Assembly: GCA_964600225.1 (NCBI GenBank)
Contig: CAZRIT010000057.1
Coordinates: forward strand, 1-12,730
DNA: 12,730 nt
From: CAZRIT01 sp964600225
GTDB taxonomy: Bacteria; Bacillota; Clostridia; Christensenellales; CAG-138
Reading direction: 5' to 3'
The position numbers were made by a program, and so were the translations under genes. The notes under the pieces are model-generated. The model saw only the letters and a program-made list of their open reading frames with translations. It did no database searches and was not told where the DNA came from. Positions 6,423 through 12,730 of this stretch are shown piece after piece (the first letter of the stretch is position 1; every line of letters starts with the position of its first letter).

Positions 6423-8775
6423 GCACGACCTCCACATCGTTGATTGGCAGATGCGGCTGCGGCTCGGGCACGATCGTCAGCGCGTGCGACAGTACGCGGT
6501 CAATGTCGTCGGCGAAGATGATCTTGAGCCCCGCCTTGACCGAATCGGGCACGTCAAACAGGTTTTCGCGGTTCTCGGCGGGCAGTATCACCGTGGTGAC
6601 GCCCGCGCGCACGGCGGCCAGCAGCTTTTCCCTTAGCCCGCCGATGGGCAGCACCCGCCCGCGCAGCGTAATCTCGCCCGTCATGGCCACGTCGCTTCTC
6701 ACGGGCACGCCCGACAGCGCCGATACCAGGGCCGTGGCCATGGCAATGCCTGCCGAAGGGCCGTCCTTGGGCACGGCGCCCTCGGGCACATGGATGTGCA
6801 CGTCGAGCTTTTCCAAAAAGTCGTCGGCGATATCGAAGCGGGTCGCGTTGGCGCGCACATAGGTCATGGCGGCCTTGGCGCTTTCCTGCATGACGTCGCC
6901 CAGTTGCCCCGTCAAAATCAGGTTCCCCTTGCCGGGCACGGCGTTGACCTCGATCTCCAGCGTTTCGCCGCCCACGCTCGTCCACGCAAGCCCCGTGACC
7001 ACGCCCACCGTCGCGCCGCGCTTATCCGCATCGCGGCGGTATTTGTGCGGCCCGAGCCACTCGGCAATGCGCGCGGTCGAAAGCGTGATGCGGCTCTTGC
7101 CGTCCACCACCTCGCACGCGGCCTTGCGGCAGATGCTCGAAAGCACCCGCTCCAGCTCGCGCACGCCCGCCTCGCGCGTGTAGCCGTCGATCAGGTCAGA
7201 TAGCAGCGCGTCGCTGACGCGCAGGTTGCTGCGCTTGAGCCCGTGCAGCTCCATCTGCTTGGGCAGCAGATGCCTTTTGGCAATCTCCACCTTCTCGTCG
7301 ATGAGGTAGCTGGGTACGTCGATGAGCTCCATGCGGTCAAGCAGCGGCCGCGGGATGCGCTCTGCGTCGTTGGCGGTGGTGATGAGCATGCAGTGCGACA
7401 GGTCGTACGGCAGCTCCAGAAAATGATCGGCAAAGGCAAAGTTCTGCGCGCTGTCGAGCACCTCCAGCATGGCTGCCGACGGGTCGCCGCGCAGGTCGTT
7501 GGTGAGCTTGTCGATTTCGTCGAACAGCAGCACGGGGTTGATGGAGCCCGCCTTCCGCATGGCGGCAATCACGCGGCCCGGCTGCGCGCCGATGTAGGTG
7601 CGCCGATGCCCGCGTATCTCGGCCTCGTCGTGCACGCCGCCAAGGCTCATGCGCACAAATTCACGCCCCATGGCCTGCGCAATGGCGCGCACGATGGAGG
7701 TTTTTCCAACGCCCGGCGGGCCCACCAGGCACAGGATCTGTCCCTGCGGGTTGCCCGTCAGCTTTTGCACGGCCAGGCTTTCGACGATGCGCGTTTTGAC
7801 GCGCTCCATCCCGTAATGATCGCGGTCGAGCACCTCGCGCGCGTGCGCCAAATCCAGGTTGTCATGCGTCTGCTCCGTCCACGGCAGGTCGAGGATGCAT
7901 TCGATGTGCGCCTCCGTCATGGGCGCCTCGTGCGAGCCGCCGGGCAGCGCCGCCAGACGGTCGATCTGCTTGGCCAGCACGGTTTTGACCGCGTCGGGCA
8001 GGCTCTTTTCCTCCATGCGCTGACGGTAGCGCGCAATTTCATCGTCGTCGCCGCCGCCAAGCTCCTCCTGCACGGCCTTCAACTGCTCGCGCAGCACGAA
8101 TTCCTTCTGGTTCTTTTCGATGGCCTGCTTGATCTTTTGGCTGATGCGCTTGTTGATTTCAAGTATGGTCAGCTCGTTTTCGATCATCGTCAGCAGCAGC
8201 AGCGCGCGCTGCTCGGCGTCGGGCTGCTCCAGCAGCTTTTGCTTATCCTCCAGCTTGGCCGCCACATGCTGCCCCACGCCGTCCACAAGCTGCGAAAAGC
8301 TCGGCACAGCCAGGATCGTATCGCGCTGATCGGCCGTCAGGCGGTCGCGCGCATCGGCATACGCGGTGAAACGCTCCCTGAGGTTGCGCCGCAGGGCCTC
8401 CGCCGTGGCCGCGTCGGGCTCGGTTTCGGTCAAAAAGCGCACGCTTGCCACAAAGTGTGGCGCTTCCTCCGCAAATGTCTCGATTTCGGCGCGCGCCATG
8501 CCCGTCACCAAAAGATGCACCGTATCGCCCTGGATGCGGAACACCTGACGGATGCGGCATACCGTGCCCACGCGGCAGAAGTCGTCCGTCGTGGCGTCCA
8601 CAATGCGCGGGTTCATCTGCGCGACAAACAGCGCGTAGCCATCGTTGGACAGCGCGGCCTCCATTGCCGACAGGGTCTTTTTGCGGCCGATATCGCAATG
8701 CATCACTTCCCCCGGCAGCACAGTTAGCCCGCGCAGCGGGATCACGGGAAGGGATGCGGTTCCAATCAATTCCAT
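6403..8775 (-). CDS. lon: ATP-dependent protease Lon (LonA type)
   Basis: A 790-aa soluble homohexameric AAA+ protease that degrades damaged and regulatory proteins. The N-terminal substrate domain starts at PVIPLRGLTVLPGE (10-23); a coiled-coil linker spans about 170-255. The ATPase has Walker A GPPGVGKT (352-359), Walker B LLFDE (416-420), sensor-1 Asn near 469 and Arg481. The protease domain has PKDGPSAG (669-676, catalytic Ser674) and Lys717 in GGLREKLLA. Length is usual and there is no membrane insert, so this is LonA, not LonB. GGAGG (8783-8787) sits 7 nt before the ATG. It has its own promoter candidate upstream and overlaps engB downstream. I see no CIRCE or CtsR box before it. Confidence 0.97.
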   Translation of the reverse strand: MELIGTASLPVIPLRGLTVLPGEVMHCDIGRKKTLSAMEAALSNDGYALFVAQMNPRIVDATTDDFCRVGTVCRIRQVFRIQGDTVHLLVTGMARAEIETFAEEAPHFVASVRFLTETEPDAATAEALRRNLRERFTAYADARDRLTADQRDTILAVPSFSQLVDGVGQHVAAKLEDKQKLLEQPDAEQRALLLLTMIENELTILEINKRISQKIKQAIEKNQKEFVLREQLKAVQEELGGGDDDEIARYRQRMEEKSLPDAVKTVLAKQIDRLAALPGGSHEAPMTEAHIECILDLPWTEQTHDNLDLAHAREVLDRDHYGMERVKTRIVESLAVQKLTGNPQGQILCLVGPPGVGKTSIVRAIAQAMGREFVRMSLGGVHDEAEIRGHRRTYIGAQPGRVIAAMRKAGSINPVLLFDEIDKLTNDLRGDPSAAMLEVLDSAQNFAFADHFLELPYDLSHCMLITTANDAERIPRPLLDRMELIDVPSYLIDEKVEIAKRHLLPKQMELHGLKRSNLRVSDALLSDLIDGYTREAGVRELERVLSSICRKAACEVVDGKSRITLSTARIAEWLGPHKYRRDADKRGATVGVVTGLAWTSVGGETLEIEVNAVPGKGNLILTGQLGDVMQESAKAAMTYVRANATRFDIADDFLEKLDVHIHVPEGAVPKDGPSAGIAMATALVSALSGVPVRSDVAMTGEITLRGRVLPIGGLREKLLAAVRAGVTTVILPAENRENLFDVPDSVKAGLKIIFADDIDRVLSHALTIVPEPQPHLPINDVEVVHGTIRH

Positions 8776-8825
8776 AATGACACCTCCAAATCAAAAGCGC
8801 ACAGACGCGCTTGTGATTACTATAC

Positions 8826-8854
8826 AGTATAAAGGAAACGGGTTTTGTGTGCAA
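8826..8854 (-). promoter_or_regulatory. Candidate lon promoter
   Basis: On the minus strand: TTGCAC (8849-8854), a 17-bp spacer, then TATACT (8826-8831, 5 of 6). Expected start near 8819, about 44 nt before the lon ATG. The -35 matches consensus at 3 of 6. The -10 lies inside an 11-bp palindrome, TATACTGTATA (8821-8831), which could be an operator. Confidence 0.5.
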
Positions 8855-8866
8855 CGTTTGCCGTGA

Positions 8867-8898
8867 CGCCAATTTGGCGGCCGTCGCACATAAATGTG
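8867..8898. promoter_or_regulatory. Two palindromes upstream of lon
   Basis: CGCCAATTTGGCG (8867-8879) has 6-bp arms around one base, and CACATAAATGTG (8887-8898) has 5-bp arms around two. Both lie just upstream of the candidate -35 of lon. They could be regulator sites. They match no motif I can name. Confidence 0.35.
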
Positions 8899-8936
8899 AA
8901 AATTGCGCTTCCTTTATTTGGTGGGGAGGACGGTTT

Positions 8937-8962
8937 GTACCTTTCTTTGAAAAGAAAGGTAC
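8937..8962. repeat. 11-bp perfect hairpin, dispersed-repeat type
   Basis: GTACCTTTCTT (8937-8947) pairs exactly with AAGAAAGGTAC (8952-8962) around a TGAA loop, followed by CCAAAGAAACTTTTGG. Similar CTTTCTTTGAAAAGAAAG sequences recur between genes in many bacteria. The hairpin at 2924-2950 has the same layout. The 335-bp gap 8776-9110 holds this repeat, the lon promoter region and the clpX terminator, and I see no gene in it. Confidence 0.6.
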
Positions 8963-9056
8963 CCAAAGAAACTTTTGGAAATGATAAATGCAGGAAACAT
9001 TTGCAAAATGTACTATCTGTTTTTTCTGTTACTCTTTTTTTCGAAAAATAGCAAGA

Positions 9057-9090
9057 AAAGAAAAAAGGACGACCGCGGGAGCGGTCGTCC
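9057..9090 (-). terminator. Terminator of the tig-clpP-clpX unit
   Basis: A perfect 10-bp GC-rich stem (9067-9076 with 9081-9090), loop GGGA (9077-9080), and a run of As at 9057-9066 that becomes a U-tract on the minus strand. It lies 21 nt after the clpX stop and separates this unit from lon. Confidence 0.88.
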
Positions 9091-9110
9091 GAACATGCCG
9101 TTTGCCGTTG

Positions 9111-10352
9111 TCAGGCGGTTTTGGGCTTTTTCGCGGCGGGCAGCTCGGCCCGCTTGCCCTCGGTGAGCGCGGGCGGCTCTGCGCGCAGGATGGTCTGCTC
9201 GGTGATGCGGCAGGCGGCGATATCGGGGCGCGAGGGGATATCGAACATGATATCCAGCATCACGTTTTCCAATATGGCGCGCAGGCCGCGCGCGCCCGTT
9301 TTGCGGTCGATGGCCAGCTTGGCCACGGCCTTGAGCGCAGCCTCGTCGAACGACAGCTCCACGCCGTCCATCTCAAACAAGCGCTTGTACTGGCGCGTGA
9401 GCGCGTTCCTGGGCTCGGTCAGGATGCGAATCAGCGCGTCCTCATCGAGGTTTTCGAGCGTTACGATGATGGGCATACGGCCGACAAACTCGGGAATCAG
9501 GCCGTATTTGAGCAGGTCCTCGGGCAGGATGCTTTTGAGCACCTCGCCGATATCCTTTTCCACGTTGGATTGGATATCCGCGCCAAAGCCCATCAGCTTG
9601 TGGCCGATGCGCTTTTCGATGATCTTGTCGATGCCCGAAAACGCGCCGCCGCAGATGAACAGGATGTTGGTGGTATCGATCTGGATGAATTCCTGGTGCG
9701 GATGCTTGCGCCCGCCCTGCGGCGGGACGGAGGCGGTGGTGCCCTCCAGAATCTTCAACAGCGCCTGCTGCACGCCCTCGCCCGATACGTCGCGCGTGAT
9801 GGAGACGTTTTCGCTCTTGCGGGCGATCTTATCGATTTCGTCGATATAGATGATGCCCTTCTCAGCCTTTTCCACATCGTAATCGGCGGCCTGAATGAGC
9901 TTGAGCAGGATGTTTTCCACATCCTCGCCCACATAGCCCGCCTCGGTGAGGCTGGTGGCGTCGGCCACGGCGAAGGGGACGTTGAGGATTTTTGCCAGGG
10001 TTTGGGCCAGCATCGTCTTGCCGCAGCCCGTGGGCCCCAGCATGATGATGTTGCTCTTTTGCAGCTCCACATCGTCGTCCTTTTTGGACGCGGTATTGAT
10101 GCGCTTGTAGTGGTTGTAAACGGCGACCGACNNNNNNNNNNCGTTGAGCTTATCCAGGATGTCCTGCGGCTTGGGGATATCCTCCAGGTCGAGCGGCGTG
10201 CTCTCCACGTCCTCCTCGATGATCTCCTTGCACAGCTCGATGCACTCGTTGCAGATGTTGACGCCCGGCCCCGCGATGATGCGGTGCACATCCTCCTGCG
10301 CTTTGCCGCAGAAGGAGCAGCGGACGATGGTTTTATCTTCGTTTTTTGCCAT
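9111..10352 (-). CDS. clpX: ATP-dependent Clp protease ATPase subunit ClpX (contains sequence gap)
   Basis: A AAA+ unfoldase that feeds proteins into ClpP. As assembled it reads 413 codons with four unknown. The N-terminal zinc finger has Cys12/15/34/37. Then come Walker A GPTGCGKT (106-113), pore loop GYVGED (139-144), Walker B IIYIDEID (167-174), RKH loop (215-217) and the ClpP-contacting loop as MGF (254-256, usually IGF or LGF), then the sensor-2 region GARGLR. The run of 10 Ns falls where the conserved YVIGQ segment should be. The family needs about 13 residues there, so the true protein is probably near 422 aa. Start: GGAGG (10364-10368), 11 nt before the ATG. It lies 51 bp after clpP and is presumably co-transcribed with it. 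Confidence 0.95.
   Translation of the reverse strand: MAKNEDKTIVRCSFCGKAQEDVHRIIAGPGVNICNECIELCKEIIEEDVESTPLDLEDIPKPQDILDKLNXXXXSVAVYNHYKRINTASKKDDDVELQKSNIIMLGPTGCGKTMLAQTLAKILNVPFAVADATSLTEAGYVGEDVENILLKLIQAADYDVEKAEKGIIYIDEIDKIARKSENVSITRDVSGEGVQQALLKILEGTTASVPPQGGRKHPHQEFIQIDTTNILFICGGAFSGIDKIIEKRIGHKLMGFGADIQSNVEKDIGEVLKSILPEDLLKYGLIPEFVGRMPIIVTLENLDEDALIRILTEPRNALTRQYKRLFEMDGVELSFDEAALKAVAKLAIDRKTGARGLRAILENVMLDIMFDIPSRPDIAACRITEQTILRAEPPALTEGKRAELPAAKKPKTA
10132..10141. other. Assembly gap (10 Ns) inside clpX
   Basis: Ten Ns between the codons for PKPQDILDKLN and SVAVYNHYKRI. The frame is kept, but ClpX proteins have about 13 residues here (including YVIGQ and AKK), which needs about 37 unknown bases. 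The N-run is therefore likely a placeholder of fixed length, not a measured gap, and clpX is not truly shortened. Confidence 0.85.
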
Positions 10353-10368
10353 GTTTTCTTTTACCTCC

Positions 10369-10385
10369 GCCGAAAACCCTTCGGC
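10369..10385 (-). promoter_or_regulatory. Hairpin abutting the clpX ribosome site
   Basis: GCCGAA (10369-10374) pairs with TTCGGC (10380-10385), loop of 5 nt, in the 51-bp clpP-clpX gap. In the mRNA the stem ends directly at the clpX GGAGG (10364-10368). No U-tract follows, so it is not a terminator. It may tune clpX translation relative to clpP or mark an RNA cleavage site. Confidence 0.45.
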
Positions 10386-10403
10386 TTACTGACTGTTTGT
10401 GCG

Positions 10404-10988
10404 CTACCTGCGCGCGGGGATGACCTCGTCGATGATGCCGTACGCCTTGGCCGCCTCGGCCTCCATGTAGTTGTCGCGCTCGGTATCGGCGGCGATGCGC
10501 TCGAGCGGCTGGCCCGTGCGCGCGCTCAATATCTCGTTGAGGCGGCGCTTGAGCTTGAGTATCTGCTCGGCCTGAATGTGGATATCGGTCGCCTGCCCCT
10601 TGGCGCCGCCGCTGGGCTGGTGAATCATGATCTCTGCATTGGGCAGGGCCTTGCGCTTGCCTTTGGCGCCCGCAGCCAGCAAAAACGCGCCCATGGAGGC
10701 GGCCAGGCCGATGCAGATGGTGGAGACGTCGCACTTGATGTATTGCATCGTATCGTAGATGGCCATGCCCGCGCTCACGGAGCCGCCGGGGCTGTTGATA
10801 TAAAGGAAAATATCCTTATCGGGGTCGTCGCTCTCCAAAAAGAGCATTTGGGCAACCACGAGGTTGGCCGTATCGTCGTCCACCTCTCCGCCAAGGAATA
10901 TGATGCGGTCCTTGAGCAGCCGCGAGTAGATATCGTAGGAGCGCTCTCCGCGGTTGGTCTGTTCAATGACCATCGGTACCAGATTCAT
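10404..10988 (-). CDS. clpP: ATP-dependent Clp protease proteolytic subunit ClpP
   Basis: A 194-aa serine peptidase that forms the two-ring chamber used by ClpX and other Clp ATPases. Catalytic triad visible: Ser98 in GLAASMGA, His123 in MIHQPSGG, Asp172 in ERDNYM. The handle and hydrophobic cleft segments have normal length. I chose the start at 10988, giving MNLVPMVIEQT, because GGAGG (10995-10999) is 6 nt upstream and the N-terminus then matches the family. The longer reading from 11048 would add 20 unrelated residues. It lies 84 bp downstream of tig and 51 bp upstream of clpX, an order common in bacteria. Confidence 0.97.
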   Translation of the reverse strand: MNLVPMVIEQTNRGERSYDIYSRLLKDRIIFLGGEVDDDTANLVVAQMLFLESDDPDKDIFLYINSPGGSVSAGMAIYDTMQYIKCDVSTICIGLAASMGAFLLAAGAKGKRKALPNAEIMIHQPSGGAKGQATDIHIQAEQILKLKRRLNEILSARTGQPLERIAADTERDNYMEAEAAKAYGIIDEVIPARR

Positions 10989-11072
10989 AGATGTCCTCCC
11001 GTGCCAAGGGCCTTGCGGCCGCAGGCATTCTGTACGGTTGTGCGCCAAAGCGCGGGGCTTTCGCGCGGGGTG

Positions 11073-12455
11073 TTATTCAGCGGCTGGCGCTTCCTTCTTG
11101 GGGGCTGCCTTCTTCTTTGCGGGCGCCTTTTTCTTGGGCGCGGGCGCATCCTCGGCAGGCGCTTCCTCCGCCTTGGGCTCCACGATGGTGGCATGGTCGA
11201 GCACGAAGCCGACGGCTTTGTCCGCCAGCACGCGGTCGCGCATGTACTCGCGGTCGTCGTCGGAGAGGTTCTTTTCCAGTTCCTCCGCGGTCATGCCGTT
11301 GCGCTTGGCGTAATCGGCAATCTCCTTTTGCAAATCCTCGTCGCTGCACTTAAGCGCCTCGGCCTTTTCAATGGCCTCGATCACAAGCTGCATTTTGACG
11401 CGCTGCTGTGCCTCCGCACGATAGCTTTCGCGCATCGTCTCGGCGGTGAGGCCCGCATATTTCAGGTAATCGTCCAGCGACATGCCGTTCATCTGCAGCC
11501 GATAGGCGATATCCTGCACCATGTGGTTGATCTGGCGATCCACCATCACGGCGGGGATTTCCACGGTCGCGTTGTCGCAGACCACCTGGACGGCGGCGTT
11601 TTCCGCGGCGATGCGGCTGCGCTCGGCTGCCTGTTCGGCAAGCTTTTGCTTTTTGTCCGCCTTGAGCGCGTCCAGCGTATCAAACTCGGAGATATCCTTG
11701 GCAAACTCATCGTCCAATGCAGGCAGTTCCTTTTTCTGCACGGCGTTGATCTTGATGGCAAACACCGCGTCCTTGCCCGCAAGCTGCTCGGCGTACTCGG
11801 CGGGGAAGGTGACGTTGATCTCCTTTTCGTCGCCCGCCTTCATGCCGACAATCTGCTCCTCAAAGCCCGGGATGAACGTGCCGCTGCCGATGAGCAGGGG
11901 AACGTCCTCGGCCGTGCCGCCCTGGAACTTTTCGCCGTCGACGGAGCCCGAGTAGTTGAGCATTACGCGGTCGCCCGTTTCCACGGCGCGGTCCACATCG
12001 ATAAAGCGTGCGTTCTTTTCCAGTTCCTTTTCAATCTCCGCGTCGACTTGGCTGTCCTCCACAGTATACGTTGGCGCGGGAACTTCTATTCCCTTGTACG
12101 CGCCAAGGGTAACCTCGGGCTTGAGCTGCACCTCGGCGGTGAACACCACGCCGTCGGACAGGCTGATGGTTTCGATATCCAGCGACGGGCGGTCGACGGC
12201 GGTGAGATCGTGCTCGTTGAGCGCGGCGTCGTACCAATCGCCCCAAATGAGCTCGAACGCGTCCTCGAAGAACACTTCGGGGCCGTACATGTTTTCAATG
12301 ACCTTGCGCGGGGCCTTGCCCTTGCGGAAGCCCGGCACATTGTAGTGCTTGACGGATTTGATGTACGCTTTCTGCGTCGCCTCGGCGAACGTTTCGGCGG
12401 GGATGGTGACGGTCAGCTTTGCGCGGTTGTTTTCCAGTTTTTCACAGGTTGCCAT
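11073..12455 (-). CDS. tig: Trigger factor
   Basis: A 460-aa ribosome-associated chaperone and peptidyl-prolyl isomerase that meets nascent chains at the exit tunnel. The N domain has the ribosome-binding signature GFRKGKAP (42-49). The FKBP-like domain spans about 155-240 (GDRVMLNYSGSVDG through IPGFEEQIVGMKAGDE). The helical C domain spans about 250-425. The last ~35 residues are a Lys/Ala/Pro-rich tail (KKKAPAKKKAAPKKEAPAAE) not part of the folded family core. I chose 12455 as start: GGAGG (12463-12467) is 7 nt upstream and MATCEKLENN fits the family. The upstream reading from 12515 overlaps the promoter. First gene of the tig-clpP-clpX unit. Confidence 0.96.
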   Translation of the reverse strand: MATCEKLENNRAKLTVTIPAETFAEATQKAYIKSVKHYNVPGFRKGKAPRKVIENMYGPEVFFEDAFELIWGDWYDAALNEHDLTAVDRPSLDIETISLSDGVVFTAEVQLKPEVTLGAYKGIEVPAPTYTVEDSQVDAEIEKELEKNARFIDVDRAVETGDRVMLNYSGSVDGEKFQGGTAEDVPLLIGSGTFIPGFEEQIVGMKAGDEKEINVTFPAEYAEQLAGKDAVFAIKINAVQKKELPALDDEFAKDISEFDTLDALKADKKQKLAEQAAERSRIAAENAAVQVVCDNATVEIPAVMVDRQINHMVQDIAYRLQMNGMSLDDYLKYAGLTAETMRESYRAEAQQRVKMQLVIEAIEKAEALKCSDEDLQKEIADYAKRNGMTAEELEKNLSDDDREYMRDRVLADKAVGFVLDHATIVEPKAEEAPAEDAPAPKKKAPAKKKAAPKKEAPAAE

Positions 12456-12505
12456 GTTTGCTCCTCCAATATTACCTAAACAGCATAATACGCCAGTATC
12501 AACGT

Positions 12506-12534
12506 ATTTTAGCACATGAGAAGGGGCAATGCAA
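12506..12534 (-). promoter_or_regulatory. Candidate tig promoter (extended -10)
   Basis: On the minus strand: TTGCAT (12529-12534), a 17-bp spacer, then TAAAAT (12506-12511) preceded by TGC, an extended -10. Expected start near 12499, about 44 nt before the tig ATG. The layout is the same as at the mgtE leader promoter. The -35 is weak. Confidence 0.55.
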
Positions 12535-12630
12535 CAGGCGGTTGTGCCGAAAACGGTACAGTTTTTTACTTGGAACGTGACTTTTTCGTGTCAGGCGCAG
12601 CGGGCTGCGGTTGTTTGGCGCATGCGGCGA

Positions 12631-12690
12631 ACATCGGGGGGCCGAGGCGGATTTCGATTTCCCCCTTACGGCCCCCCGACCCCCCATAAC
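12631..12690. repeat. 60-bp GC-rich hairpin repeat, right inverted copy
   Basis: Reverse complement of the element at 1-62, with small differences. The outer 10-bp stem (12635-12644 with 12669-12678) is perfect. The inner 7-bp stem (12645-12651 with 12660-12666) has one C-C mismatch, and the 2-nt bulge is kept on the matching side. The rest of 12535-12630 and 12691-12730 shows no gene; CGCATGCG (12619-12626) is the only other small palindrome. Confidence 0.8.
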
Positions 12691-12730
12691 CCCTTGAAGT
12701 GGCCGCTTAATCGCCGCGGGGCTCGCCGGG

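Noticed and set aside
6423..6437. engB start at the upstream ATG (6437)
   Set aside because: The GGAGG at 6429-6433 is positioned for the ATG at 6422 and lies inside the proposed extension.
7243..8727. 494-codon plus-strand open frame opposite lon
   Set aside because: Antisense shadow caused by high GC at third codon positions.
8776..9110. A lonB gene between clpX and lon, as in Bacillus
   Set aside because: The gap is only 335 bp and contains repeats, a terminator and promoter elements, with no coding frame of lonB type.
8988..12479. 1163-codon plus-strand open frame across clpX, clpP and tig
   Set aside because: It is the antisense frame of three well-supported genes, runs through the N gap, and has repetitive Ala/Gly/Val/Asp/Leu composition without domains.
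12456..12515. tig start at 12515
   Set aside because: It would place the promoter -10 and the GGAGG inside the coding sequence; the ATG at 12455 fits the family N-terminus.
1..12730. CRISPR array, tRNA or rRNA genes
   Set aside because: No regularly spaced repeats, cloverleaf-like sequences or rRNA segments were seen on either strand.

Overview
The window looks like chromosomal DNA from a GC-rich member of the Bacillota, most likely class Clostridia. The evidence is the gene order tig-clpP-clpX-lon-engB, strong GGAGG ribosome sites before almost every gene, a two-domain-plus-zinc-finger ClpX, a LonA-type protease and a class A penicillin-binding protein. The fixed-size run of Ns inside clpX indicates a draft or metagenome-derived assembly. 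The species cannot be named from the sequence.

Layout, left to right. Positions 1-430 are non-coding and built from repeats: a 60-bp GC-rich hairpin element, then a mosaic of short inverted and direct repeats containing the motif TGTCATTCTGAGGAGCG. A strong hairpin-plus-T-tract terminator (454-484) precedes the only plus-strand gene, a bifunctional class A penicillin-binding protein (539-2869). All other genes lie on the minus strand and read right to left. From the right: tig (trigger factor), clpP, clpX and a terminator at 9057-9090; an intergenic stretch with palindromes and a dispersed hairpin; lon overlapping engB; then a strong promoter at 5771-5799 that opens a third unit holding a double zinc-ribbon protein, a metallophosphoesterase and finally mgtE. 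The mgtE unit ends in a terminator whose U-tract overlaps the stop codon of the convergent penicillin-binding protein gene. An inverted copy of the left 60-bp element lies at 12631-12690, so the whole set of genes is bracketed by an inverted pair.

Functionally, tig-clpP-clpX-lon is a protein folding and degradation block. Trigger factor handles nascent chains, ClpXP and Lon remove damaged or regulatory proteins, and EngB assists assembly of the large ribosomal subunit. The left part is envelope and ion related: a peptidoglycan synthase and a Mg2+ channel.

The most interesting signal is the mgtE leader. It has its own extended -10 promoter, a 25-codon ORF with a Shine-Dalgarno site, and a stop codon 8 nt before the arm of a predicted hairpin that would bury the mgtE ribosome site. 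I could not recognise an M-box riboswitch there, so this may be a leader-peptide control of Mg2+ uptake. That interpretation is inference. The ORF, the promoter-like elements and the complementary arms are visible directly.
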